Source of the DNA: Streptomyces albidoflavus
Lineage (GTDB): Bacteria > Actinomycetota > Actinomycetes > Streptomycetales > Streptomycetaceae
Length of the DNA stretch: 64,000 bases
NCBI RefSeq assembly: GCF_000719955.1
Contig: NZ_JOII01000002.1
Location: 248,001 to 312,000 of the forward strand
Direction of reading: 5' to 3'
Positions within the stretch are counted from its first letter, which is position 1. The number at the start of each line of letters is the position of its first letter. Below the pieces are notes generated by a model. It did no database searches and had not been told where the DNA came from. It worked only from the letters and a program-made list of their open reading frames with translations. Below are positions 1-7,684 of the stretch, piece after piece. Made by a program: the position numbers and the translations under genes.

Positions 1-6
1 CGTCAG

Positions 7-25
7 CTCCGGGTATCACCCGGAG
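7..25. terminator. Possible hairpin terminator at left edge
   Basis: Perfect 8-bp inverted repeat with a 3-base loop (CTCCGGGT / ACCCGGAG, 7-14 and 18-25). No T-run is visible. It probably ends a gene lying left of the window, but which strand it serves cannot be seen. Confidence 0.35.
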
Positions 26-179
26 ATGTCGTCGTCACCCGCCATGTCTGGTCTCCCTGAGGTGCGAGGGCCGCGGCCTGGATGGCGCGGCTCCTGCGGA
101 AAAGTCCCGTCCACCGTAGCAGCAGGGGCGCGGCCGACGCAGGACCGCCGCCCGCGCGCGCCCGGTGCCCGGCTCCGGG

Positions 180-596
180 TCAGAGGGACTTCACCCAGCG
201 CCGCCAGTGGTCCTCGCGGTGGTACCCGGACGCCTCCCAGGCCTTCTGCGCCCGCTCGTTGACCTCCAGCACCATGGCGTCGACCCGCCGCCCGCCCAGC
301 TCCCGGAAGCGCCGCTCCGCTGCCTCCAGCAGCAGCCCTGCGATCCCCTGCCGCCGGTGGTCCGGGTGGACAGCCAGCCGGTACACGGAACACCGCCAGC
401 CGTCGAACCCGGCGATCACCGTGCCGACGAGTTCGCCGTCCCTCTCCGCGAGGATCAGCGCCTCCGGATCCCGGTCGATGAGCCGGGCCACACCGACGGG
501 ATCGTCGGTGATGCTCTTCCCCTCAGCGGCCTTGCCCCAGAAAGCGAGGACGGAGTCGATGTCCCGTGCGGCCGCTGGACGGGTGATCAGTTCCAT
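180..596 (-). CDS. GNAT-family N-acetyltransferase
   Basis: A 138-residue single-domain GNAT protein, a family that moves an acetyl group from acetyl-CoA to an amine. The acetyl-CoA pyrophosphate-binding motif A is clear at about residues 76-90 (VHPDHRRQGIAG), followed by the usual C-terminal 'YHREDHWRRW' strand. Length fits a minimal GNAT domain, and the layout resembles ribosomal-protein or small-amine acetyltransferases of the RimI type, but the substrate cannot be read from the sequence. It stands alone: the flank on its start side is a gene-poor gap, and on its stop side only a hairpin at the window edge is visible. Start taken at the ATG at 596 because the GNAT fold begins immediately after it. 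Confidence 0.85.
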   Translation of the reverse strand: MELITRPAAARDIDSVLAFWGKAAEGKSITDDPVGVARLIDRDPEALILAERDGELVGTVIAGFDGWRCSVYRLAVHPDHRRQGIAGLLLEAAERRFRELGGRRVDAMVLEVNERAQKAWEASGYHREDHWRRWVKSL

Positions 597-597
597 G

Positions 598-1264
598 GCC
601 AGAGTCGATCACGGGGACCGAGGCATCGGCCACCGAGTTCGCGAGGAGCCGGGCCTCTCTGCGTTCGGCGGCCGGAGCGATCCGCACGGTAAGAGTTGGG
701 TGAAGAGGCCGAAGGCGGTCCGGAGGTCTCTCGGTCCAGGCCTCGTCTTCTGGCTCGTCGTCCTCTCGCCGTCCACCGGCTCCTGTCGGCCTGGCGAATC
801 CGCCGACGGCGCCACGCGCTCCTCGGGGGAAGTCGGCCACCGTCCTCGCGGCCGTCATCGCTCACGGCGGCGCCGCGCTGCTGTTCACCCTGGCCACTCC
901 CCGGCCCGGCCTGGGCCTCGGCGGCGTACTGCTCGCGGGCGGCGTCAGCGCGCTCCTGGCCGTGGGCGCCGCAGCCTGCCTCCCGACGGCTCGCCGGGGA
1001 ACGCCCGCAGCGGGGGGACCGGAGCCGCAGTTGAGACCTTATGCAGCTTTTCTCCCGCTTTTGCTGGGGCTTTACTATGGGGGACGTTGTTCGATCTCCC
1101 CCGGTCCAGCCGCTCGGAGCGCTGCCGCGGGGCATCATGGGTTCTTCCTCAAGAAAGGTGTGTGAGCGTCCGCCCATGGGCGAGCCTCCCAGTACCACGT
1201 ACCTCCGCATTCCCCGTCGCGCGCACCCCGCCTCCCTGACTGATCATGGGACGGTGGTGACCCG
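598..1264. other. Gene-poor gap of about 667 bases
   Basis: No convincing full-length gene on either strand. Long open frames here are interrupted, lack a start with a ribosome site, or match no family. One short stretch (about 830-1030, plus strand, frame of 962) looks like a relic of a membrane protein and is listed separately. A comparatively T-rich patch at about 1040-1110 may hold promoter elements for the transporter pair that starts at 1265, but no -10/-35 pair stands out. Confidence 0.5.
830..1036 (+). pseudogene. Possible remnant of a membrane transporter C-terminus
   Basis: In the frame of position 962 the sequence reads as two hydrophobic segments (about 'VLAAVIAHGGAALLFTLA' and 'GGVLLAGGVSALLAVGAA') followed by a basic, polar tail. 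This resembles the last two helices of a major facilitator transporter. Upstream in the same frame there is no start codon with a ribosome site and the hydrophobic pattern fades, so if it was a gene it is now a fragment. The assignment rests only on composition and hydropathy by eye and could be chance. Confidence 0.25.
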
Positions 1265-2599
1265 ATGACCGAAGTGCTCCTCCTCCTGCTCGCCATCGCG
1301 CTGGCCCTCGCCTGCGGTGCCTTCGTCGCCGCCGAGTTCTCGCTGACGACCGTCGAGCGCAGCACCCTCGAAGAGGCCGCGGACCGCGGCGAACGCGGCG
1401 CCGCCGGCGCTCTCAAGGCCGTACGGCACCTCACCTTCCAGCTCTCCGGCGCCCAGCTCGGCATCACCGTGACCAACCTGGTCGTCGGCATGCTCGCGGA
1501 GCCGTCCATCGCGGCGCTGCTCGCGGGGCCGCTGCGCTCGATGGGCGTCTCGGCCGGAACCGCCTCCTCCATCGCCCTGGTCGTCGGCACCGCCCTGTCG
1601 ACCGTGGTCCTGATGGTCGTGGGCGAGCTGGTCCCGAAGAACTGGGCGATCTCCGAGCCGCTGGCCGTGGCCAAGAAGGTCGCCACGCCGCAGCGGATCT
1701 TCAGCACCCTCTTCCGGCCGTTCATCACCCACCTGAACAACACGGCCAACCGGGCGGTCCGCCGGATGGGCATCGAGCCGGCCGAGGAGCTGGCCTCGGC
1801 GCGCGGCCCGCAGGAGCTGGTGGCGCTGGCCCGCCATTCGGCCAAGGCCGGGTCGCTGGAGGCGGACACCGCCGAGCTGTTCGTCCGGACCCTGAACCTC
1901 GCCGACCTGACCGCGGAGAACGTCATGACCCCGCGCGTCCAGGTGATGGCCCTGGACGCCCAGGCCACCTGCGAGGACGTCGCCAACGCCACCCGCGCCA
2001 CCGGACTCTCCCGCTTCCCCGTCTACCGGGGCAGTCTGGACACGGTGGTCGGCGTGGCGCACATCAAGGACGTCCTCGCCGTCCCCGCCGAGCTGCGCGC
2101 CCGGCGGCCGGTGACGGAGCTGATGCGCGAGCCGTTGCTGGTCCCCGAGTCGCTCACCGTCGACCGGCTGCTGGACCGGCTCTCGGGCCGCCGCACCATG
2201 GCCGTGGTCATCGACGAGTACGGCGGGACCGCCGGCGTGGCGACCCTGGAGGACATCGTCGAGGAGGTCGTCGGCGAGGTCCGCGACGAGCACGACCCGC
2301 ACGAGACACCGGGGCTCGCCCCGGCCGGCGAGGACGAGGAGGGCCGCACGCTCTACTCGGCGGACGGCGCCGCCCGCACCGACCACCTGGCCCGGATCGG
2401 GCTGAAGGTCCCGGAGGGCCCGTACGAGACGCTGGCCGGGCTGGTCGCCACCGAGCTGGGGCGCATCCCGGCCGTCGGTGACCACCTGACCGTCAAGGGC
2501 TGGAACCTCGACGTGGTGGACGCCTCCGGGCGCCGTGCCGCGCGGGTGCTGCTGCACATGCCCGCCGACGCCGGGTCCGCCGAGGAGGACGAGCGATGA
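1265..2599 (+). CDS. CNNM/CorC-family membrane protein (DUF21 + CBS + CorC_HlyC)
   Basis: A 444-residue protein of the HlyC/CorC (CNNM) family, often annotated as hemolysin but linked in characterised members to magnesium or other divalent cation transport. Order of parts: N-terminal DUF21 membrane domain (about 1-185, with 'GAFVAAEFSLTTVERS' and 'GELVPKNWAIS'), a CBS pair (about 215-335, starting at 'NVMTPRVQVMALD'), and a C-terminal CorC_HlyC domain (about 345-435). It acts in the cytoplasmic membrane. Its stop overlaps the start of the next gene (ATGA at 2596-2599), so the two are translationally coupled paralogues. No good Shine-Dalgarno precedes the ATG at 1265; the GTGGTGACCC just upstream offers alternative GTG starts. 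Confidence 0.9.
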   Translation: MTEVLLLLLAIALALACGAFVAAEFSLTTVERSTLEEAADRGERGAAGALKAVRHLTFQLSGAQLGITVTNLVVGMLAEPSIAALLAGPLRSMGVSAGTASSIALVVGTALSTVVLMVVGELVPKNWAISEPLAVAKKVATPQRIFSTLFRPFITHLNNTANRAVRRMGIEPAEELASARGPQELVALARHSAKAGSLEADTAELFVRTLNLADLTAENVMTPRVQVMALDAQATCEDVANATRATGLSRFPVYRGSLDTVVGVAHIKDVLAVPAELRARRPVTELMREPLLVPESLTVDRLLDRLSGRRTMAVVIDEYGGTAGVATLEDIVEEVVGEVRDEHDPHETPGLAPAGEDEEGRTLYSADGAARTDHLARIGLKVPEGPYETLAGLVATELGRIPAVGDHLTVKGWNLDVVDASGRRAARVLLHMPADAGSAEEDER

Positions 2600-3612
2600 T
2601 CGTCGTACAGCTGCTGATCGGCCTCGCGACGCTCGTCGTGAACGCCTTCTTCGTCGGCGCCGAGTTCGCCCTGATCTCCGTCCGCCGCAGCCAGATCGAG
2701 CCGCACGCCGAGGCGGGGAACAAGCGGGCCCGCAGCGTGCTGTGGGGCCTGGAGCACGTCTCGCAGCTGCTGGCCGCGGCCCAGCTCGGCATCACCCTGT
2801 GCACCCTGGTGCTGGGTGTGGTGGCGGAGCCGGCCATCGCCCATCTGCTGGAGCCGGTCTTCGACGCGGTGGGCGTGCCGGTCGCGCTGGGCCACACGCT
2901 GTCGTTCGCCATCGCGCTGACGGCCGCGACCTACCTGCACATGCTGCTCGGCGAGATGATCCCGAAGAACGTGTCGCTGGCGGAGCCGGTGCGCAGCGCG
3001 CTGCTGCTCGGCCCGCCGCTGGTGACGCTCTCCCGGGCGCTGCGTCCGGTGATCTTCGCCATCAACGCCTTCGCCAACCTGCTGCTGAAGCTGTTGCGGG
3101 TGGAGACCAAGGACGAGGTGTCGGCGAGCTTCTCCGACGACGACCTGGCCCGCATGGTGAAGGACTCCGGGGACGCCGGGCTGCTCGACGACCGGGCCAC
3201 CGAGCGCCTGCACGACGCGCTGGAGCTGGGCCGCCGCCCGGTCAAGGACGTGGTGCTGCCGCTGGAGCGGATCGTCTACGCGCACATCGGGGTCACCCCC
3301 GAGGAGCTGGAGCGGCTCTCGGCCGAGTCGGGCTTCTCGCGGTTCCCGGTGGTGGACGACGGCCGCCGCATCGTCGGCTACCTGCACGTCAAGGACGCGC
3401 TGGACGCCATGCCGCGCGACCTGCCGTTCCGGGTGCCGGACATGCGTCCCATCCCCCGGGTGCGCGAGGCCACCCCGATGGACGACGTGCTGACCGCGAT
3501 GCGCGGCAGCCGCACCCATCTGGCCGCGGTCCTCGGCGCGGACGGCCGGCTGGCCGGTCTGGTCACGATGGAGGACGTCCTCCAGGAGCTGTTCGGCCGC
3601 ACCCCGGCCTGA
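2596..3612 (+). CDS. CNNM/CorC-family membrane protein, shorter paralogue (DUF21 + CBS)
   Basis: A 338-residue paralogue of the preceding gene. It keeps the N-terminal DUF21 membrane domain (about 1-180, 'VNAFFVGAEFALISVRRS', 'GEMIPKNVSLAEP') and a CBS pair (about 215-335, 'VKDVVLPLERIVYAH'), but ends after the second CBS, so the CorC_HlyC domain of its partner is missing. The ATG overlaps the partner's stop by four bases, which suggests balanced expression. A heteromeric transporter, with only one subunit carrying the C-terminal domain, is a reasonable inference. A strong terminator follows at 3619-3660, so these two genes form a closed two-gene operon. Confidence 0.88.
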   Translation: MIVVQLLIGLATLVVNAFFVGAEFALISVRRSQIEPHAEAGNKRARSVLWGLEHVSQLLAAAQLGITLCTLVLGVVAEPAIAHLLEPVFDAVGVPVALGHTLSFAIALTAATYLHMLLGEMIPKNVSLAEPVRSALLLGPPLVTLSRALRPVIFAINAFANLLLKLLRVETKDEVSASFSDDDLARMVKDSGDAGLLDDRATERLHDALELGRRPVKDVVLPLERIVYAHIGVTPEELERLSAESGFSRFPVVDDGRRIVGYLHVKDALDAMPRDLPFRVPDMRPIPRVREATPMDDVLTAMRGSRTHLAAVLGADGRLAGLVTMEDVLQELFGRTPA

Positions 3613-3618
3613 CCCGTA

Positions 3619-3660
3619 CGCCGGTGCCGGGGTCCCTCGCGGGCCCCGGCACCGGCGTTT
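3619..3660 (+). terminator. Rho-independent terminator after the CNNM operon
   Basis: Perfect 14-bp stem: 3619-3632 pairs with 3644-3657, with an 11-base loop, followed by TTT. It closes the two-gene transporter operon. Confidence 0.85.
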
Positions 3661-3734
3661 CCGCCCCCTGCCCCATACCAACGGGTATGCCGGTGGCGCG
3701 CCGCCGCGGACCGCGCAGTACGATCGCTGGCGCC

Positions 3735-4589
3735 ATGCAGACGAATGCCACTTACACCAGCCTGGTCGCGATCGGCGACTCCTTCACCGAGGGCATGTCC
3801 GACCGGCTGCCGGACGGCTCCTACCGGGGCTGGGCGGACCTCCTCGCCGCCCGCCTCGCCGAGCGGACCCCCGGTTTCCGCTACGCCAACCTCGCCGTAC
3901 GCGGGAAGCTCATCGGCCAGATCGTCGAGGACCAGGTGGACGCCGCCGCCGCGATGAACGCCGATGTGGTGACCCTGGTCGGCGGACTCAACGACACCCT
4001 GCGCCCCTCCTGCGACATGGACCGGGTCTGCGGACTGCTGACCGAGGCCGTCGAACGGCTCGCCCCCAGCTGCGGCACCCTGGTGCTGATGCGCAGCCCG
4101 GCCCGCAACGGCCCCGTCCTGGAACGGTTCCGGCCCCGCATGGAGGCTCTCTTCGCCCACCTGGAGGGGCTGGCCGAGCAGCACGGGGCGCGCCTGGTCG
4201 ACCTCTACAGCGCGCCCTCGCTGAGCGACCCCCGGCTCTGGGACGTGGACCGGCTGCACCTGAACGCCGAGGGCCACCGCCGGGTCGCCGAAGCCGTCTG
4301 GCAGGACCTGGGGCTGGAGCCCACCGGCGACTGGGCGGCGGCCCTGCCCGTCGCCACTCCCCCGGGCTGGCTCCGCCGCCGGGGCGCCGACGTGATGTTC
4401 ACCCGCCGCCACCTGGCCCCCTGGATCGGCCGCCGCCTCACCGGCCGCTCCTCCGGCGACGGCCGCCACGGCGCCCACATGGACCCGGCCACGGCCACCG
4501 CCTTCTGGGCCACGCCCGCCGAGGGCACGGCCCCGGGCCCGGTCCAGGGCTGGCGCCGCCTGGACCCGGCCGACGCCCGGCGCGACTGA
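3735..4589 (+). CDS. SGNH/GDSL-family hydrolase
   Basis: A 284-residue SGNH hydrolase (esterase/lipase-like). The nucleophile block 'AIGDSFTEGMSD' lies at about residues 12-23, the glycine and asparagine blocks follow ('NLAVRGKLIGQ', 'LVGGLNDTLRPS'), and the Asp-x-x-His block 'DVDRLHLNAEGHRR' sits at about 170-183. All four catalytic elements are present. No signal peptide is visible, so a cytoplasmic enzyme is likely. The family acts on ester bonds, but the substrate is unknown. The ATG at 3735 is chosen because the fold begins right after it; the open frame continues upstream without family similarity. Confidence 0.85.
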   Translation: MQTNATYTSLVAIGDSFTEGMSDRLPDGSYRGWADLLAARLAERTPGFRYANLAVRGKLIGQIVEDQVDAAAAMNADVVTLVGGLNDTLRPSCDMDRVCGLLTEAVERLAPSCGTLVLMRSPARNGPVLERFRPRMEALFAHLEGLAEQHGARLVDLYSAPSLSDPRLWDVDRLHLNAEGHRRVAEAVWQDLGLEPTGDWAAALPVATPPGWLRRRGADVMFTRRHLAPWIGRRLTGRSSGDGRHGAHMDPATATAFWATPAEGTAPGPVQGWRRLDPADARRD

Positions 4590-4693
4590 GCGAGGACGCC
4601 CGGGCGGCCGGCTCCCGGGGCACTCCGGGCCCGGCCGCTTGGGCTTTCCTACGAGAGCGGCCAGGCGCGAGCCTCACACTTTGCGCCAGTAGG

Positions 4694-6136
4694 ATGACCG
4701 GTGTGACTGCAAAGCCCCGCATCCCGAACGTCCTGGCCAGCCGCTACGCCTCCACCGAACTGGCCTCCCTCTGGTCCCCCGAGCAGAAGGTGAGGCTGGA
4801 GCGGCAGCTCTGGCTCGCGGTGCTCCGCGCCCAGCGGGACCTGGGTGTGGAGGTGCCCGAGGGCGCGATCGAGGACTACGAGCGGGTCCTCGACCAGGTC
4901 GACCTCGCTTCCATCGCCGAGCGCGAGGCGGTCACCCGGCACGACGTGAAGGCCCGTATCGAGGAGTTCAACGCCCTCGCCGGGCACGAGCAGGTCCACA
5001 AGGGCATGACCTCGCGCGACCTCACCGAGAACGTCGAGCAGCTCCAGGTCCGCCTCTCCCTCGAACTGGTCCGGGACCGCACGGTCGCCGTCCTGGCCCG
5101 GCTCGGCAGGCTGGCGGGCGAGTACGGCGAGCTGGTCATGGCGGGCCGTTCGCACAACGTCGCCGCCCAGGCCACCACCCTCGGCAAGCGGTTCGCCACC
5201 GCCGCCGACGAGCTGCTGGTGGCGTACGGCCGGGTCGAGGAGCTGCTGGAGCGGTACCCGCTGCGCGGCATCAAGGGCCCGGTCGGCACCGCCCAGGACA
5301 TGCTGGACCTGCTCGGCGGCGACGCGGCCAAGCTCGCCGAGCTGGAGGGCCGGATCGCCGGTCACCTCGGCTTCGGCCAGGCGTTCACCTCGGTGGGCCA
5401 GGTCTACCCGCGCTCGCTGGACTACGAGGTCGTCACCGCGCTGGTGCAGCTGGCCGCCGCTCCCTCCTCGCTGGCCAAGACCATCCGGCTGATGGCCGGC
5501 CACGAGCTGGTCACCGAGGGCTTCAAGCCCGGCCAGGTCGGCTCCTCGGCGATGCCGCACAAGATGAACACCCGCTCCTGCGAGCGCGTCAACGGCCTCA
5601 TGGTCATCCTGCGCGGCTACGCCTCGATGACCGGCGAGCTGGCCGGCGACCAGTGGAACGAGGGGGACGTCTCCTGCTCGGTGGTCCGCCGGGTCGCGCT
5701 GCCCGACGCCTTCTTCGCGCTGGACGGCCTGCTGGAGACCTTCCTGACGGTGCTGGACGAGTTCGGCGCGTTCCCGGCCGTGGTCGCCCGCGAGCTCGAC
5801 CGGTACCTGCCCTTCCTCGCCACCACCAAGGTCCTGATGGGCGCCGTCCGCGCGGGCGTCGGCCGGGAGATCGCCCACGAGGCGATCAAGGAGAACGCGG
5901 TCGCCTCGGCGCTGGCCATGCGCGAGCAGGGCGCGGAGCGCAACGAGCTGCTCGACAAGCTCGCCGCCGACCCGCGGCTGCCGCTCGACCGCGAGCAGCT
6001 GGCGGCCCTGATGGCCGACAAGCTCTCCTTCACCGGCGCCGCGGCCGACCAGGTGAACGCGGTGGTCACCGCCGTGGAGAAGGTCACCCGGCGCCACCCG
6101 GAGGCGGCCGGCTACGCGCCCGGCGCGATCCTGTGA
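4694..6136 (+). CDS. purB: Adenylosuccinate lyase
   Basis: Cleaves adenylosuccinate to AMP and fumarate, and SAICAR to AICAR, in purine synthesis. The fumarate-lyase superfamily signature 'GSSAMPHKMNTRSCE' lies at about residues 284-298, with the substrate loops 'GHEQVHKGMTSRDLTEN' near 96 and 'SHNVAAQATTLGKR' near 152. About 480 residues is normal for the family. Two starts are possible: ATG at 4694 or GTG at 4703. The string TAGGAT at 4690-4695 resembles a -10 box placed so that transcription would begin at the GTG, so a leaderless GTG start at 4703 is attractive. The stop overlaps the following GTG (GTGA at 6133-6136), coupling it to a DNA glycosylase gene. Confidence 0.95.
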   Translation: MTGVTAKPRIPNVLASRYASTELASLWSPEQKVRLERQLWLAVLRAQRDLGVEVPEGAIEDYERVLDQVDLASIAEREAVTRHDVKARIEEFNALAGHEQVHKGMTSRDLTENVEQLQVRLSLELVRDRTVAVLARLGRLAGEYGELVMAGRSHNVAAQATTLGKRFATAADELLVAYGRVEELLERYPLRGIKGPVGTAQDMLDLLGGDAAKLAELEGRIAGHLGFGQAFTSVGQVYPRSLDYEVVTALVQLAAAPSSLAKTIRLMAGHELVTEGFKPGQVGSSAMPHKMNTRSCERVNGLMVILRGYASMTGELAGDQWNEGDVSCSVVRRVALPDAFFALDGLLETFLTVLDEFGAFPAVVARELDRYLPFLATTKVLMGAVRAGVGREIAHEAIKENAVASALAMREQGAERNELLDKLAADPRLPLDREQLAALMADKLSFTGAAADQVNAVVTAVEKVTRRHPEAAGYAPGAIL

Positions 6137-6735
6137 CCCGCGCGCCCGCCGGTCCGGCCGGTGCCCGCGCACCCCGAGGACCGGCGGGCGCCCGCCCGAC
6201 CCCCGAGGAACTGGCCCGCGTCCGCGTCCCGGACGTGGTCGGACCGGAGCTGCGGGTGCTGTTCTGCGGCATCAACCCCGGCCTGCTCACCGCCGAGACG
6301 GGCCACCACTTCGCCCGCCCCGGCAATCGCTTCTGGCCGGTCCTGCACCGCTCGGGCTTCACCCCGCGCCGCTTCGCCCCGGCCGAGCAGCACCTCCTGC
6401 CGGCGCTGGGCCTCGGCATCACCAACGTGGTGGCACGCCCCAGCGCGCGGGCCGACGAACTGACCGCCGAGGAGTACCGCGAGGGCGGCACCCTGCTGAC
6501 CGCCAAGGTGGCCCGGCTGGCGCCGCGTTGGCTCGCGGTGGTCGGGATCACGGCGTACCGGGCGGCGTTCGGCGAGCGCCGGGCCGTGGTGGGCCCGCAG
6601 GAGCGGACGGTCGGGGGCGCCCGCGTCTGGGTGCTGCCGAACCCGAGCGGGCTCAACGCCCACTGGTCGGTGGAGGCGATGGCCGGGGAGTACGGGCGGC
6701 TGCGGGAAGCCGTGGACGCGGCCCCGGCCCGCTGA
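6133..6735 (+). CDS. Mug-family G/T(U) mismatch-specific DNA glycosylase
   Basis: A 200-residue uracil-DNA glycosylase superfamily protein. The Mug signature 'FCGINPGLLTAETGHHFA' lies at about residues 43-60, with Asn in the position used for water activation by Mug enzymes, and the C-terminal loop 'LPNPSGLNAHW' contains the intercalation motif. It removes uracil or thymine mispaired with guanine, starting base excision repair. Start: the GTG at 6133 overlaps the purB stop, giving a short Ala/Pro/Gly-rich N-terminal tail before the domain. Co-expression with purB is inferred from the overlap; a functional link is not evident. The gene ends 12 bases from the convergent small membrane protein. 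Confidence 0.88.
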   Translation: MTRAPAGPAGARAPRGPAGARPTPEELARVRVPDVVGPELRVLFCGINPGLLTAETGHHFARPGNRFWPVLHRSGFTPRRFAPAEQHLLPALGLGITNVVARPSARADELTAEEYREGGTLLTAKVARLAPRWLAVVGITAYRAAFGERRAVVGPQERTVGGARVWVLPNPSGLNAHWSVEAMAGEYGRLREAVDAAPAR

Positions 6736-6747
6736 CCGCCGGGCGGC

Positions 6748-7023
6748 TCACACCGAGGCCATCACGGCGAACAGCGCGATCGTGGGCACCAGGAAGGCGA
6801 CGGCACCGGTCGTCAGGCCGGCCAGGCAGCGGCCCCGGGCCCGCTCCCCCTTGGCCAGGCCGACAGCGCCGTACGCCGTCGCGACGGCGCCGCCGATCAG
6901 GCCCAGGATCATGACGAAGGGGACCGCGGCGAAGCCGAGGGCGACGCCGAGCAGACTGACGGGGCCGATCACGGCCGCCAGCGCCCCGTGGGTGAGGTCG
7001 GGCTTGTTCGCTGTGCCGGTCAT
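6748..7023 (-). CDS. Small DUF4190-like membrane protein
   Basis: A 91-residue protein with two or three hydrophobic segments: 'LAAVIGPVSLLGVALGFA', 'FVMILGLIGGAVATAYGAV', and a third near the C-terminus ('GAVAFLVPTIALFAVM'). Between the last two is a short basic linker ('LAKGERARGRC') typical of DUF4190-like proteins, which alternate 'GHxAL' turns with transmembrane helices. Function is unknown for the family. The gene lies just upstream of, and in the same direction as, no other gene: it starts 12 bases before the end of the next minus-strand gene at 7036, so the two may be one transcript. Confidence 0.7.
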   Translation of the reverse strand: MTGTANKPDLTHGALAAVIGPVSLLGVALGFAAVPFVMILGLIGGAVATAYGAVGLAKGERARGRCLAGLTTGAVAFLVPTIALFAVMASV

Positions 7024-7035
7024 GGTGGGTTCCTT

Positions 7036-7485
7036 CTAGGGCGGGTCGACGGCGGTGGCGAGGGCCAGCAGGCGGAGGGGCTGCTCGGTCTCCCGTTCGG
7101 CGGTGCCGAGGGCGATCCAGCGGTCGGCACGGCGCCAGAGCAGCACGTCCGGCACGGAGGCGCACAGCGAACGCCAGGGCTCCTCGACCACCTCGCCGGT
7201 GCCGGCGATCCGCGCCTCCTCGGCCCGGACGAAGGCGCTCCAGAGGCTGACGTGCTCGGCGGGCCCCCAGCGCACCTCCAGCACCACCGCGAGGGCTTCC
7301 CGCAGTGCGGCGAACTCCTCGGCCACGGCGGCCCGTTCACCCGCCGGAGCACCCGAACTGGCCAGCAGGGCGAGGTGGAAGCCGGGCCCCGTACTCCCCT
7401 CGGGGTCGCTGCGGACGGAGCCCTCGTCCGCGAAGGGCCGCGCGCACAGCTGCTCCAGGGTCGCCAGGTGCCGAGCGGTACTCAT
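7036..7485 (-). CDS. Conserved hypothetical protein, 149 residues
   Basis: I do not recognise a named family. The protein is soluble, rich in Ala, Glu and Arg, begins 'MSTARHLATLEQLCARPF', and contains paired Trp-rich strands ('EVRWGPAEHVSLWSAF', 'EPWRSLCASVPDVLLWRR'). It has no signal peptide or membrane span. The frame stays open upstream to 7641, but the ATG at 7485 is preferred because the upstream part is low-complexity and a -10-like TTTACT lies about 8 bases before this ATG on the minus strand. The next gene in the same direction is the small membrane protein, 12 bases after the stop. Confidence 0.65.
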   Translation of the reverse strand: MSTARHLATLEQLCARPFADEGSVRSDPEGSTGPGFHLALLASSGAPAGERAAVAEEFAALREALAVVLEVRWGPAEHVSLWSAFVRAEEARIAGTGEVVEEPWRSLCASVPDVLLWRRADRWIALGTAERETEQPLRLLALATAVDPP

Positions 7486-7684
7486 ACGGTCCAGTAAACC
7501 GGTCGCCGCCGACAGCCGGGCCACCGGCTCCCGGAGCGGCGCGGCCCCGCAGGAGGGCCGGGGACGGGAAGGTGGCACAGTGTCAGACTCCGCTTCCGCG
7601 GGGACGGCGCGTACCAGCCCTCGCAGCCGGGGGCCCGGCACAGTACGATCCGGCCATCACGCGCACGAGCAGGGAGGACCAGCG

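Noticed and set aside
7036-7641. Longer version of the 149-residue hypothetical protein
   Set aside because: The extra N-terminal 52 residues are low-complexity and lack a ribosome site; the ATG at 7485 has a promoter-like string just upstream.
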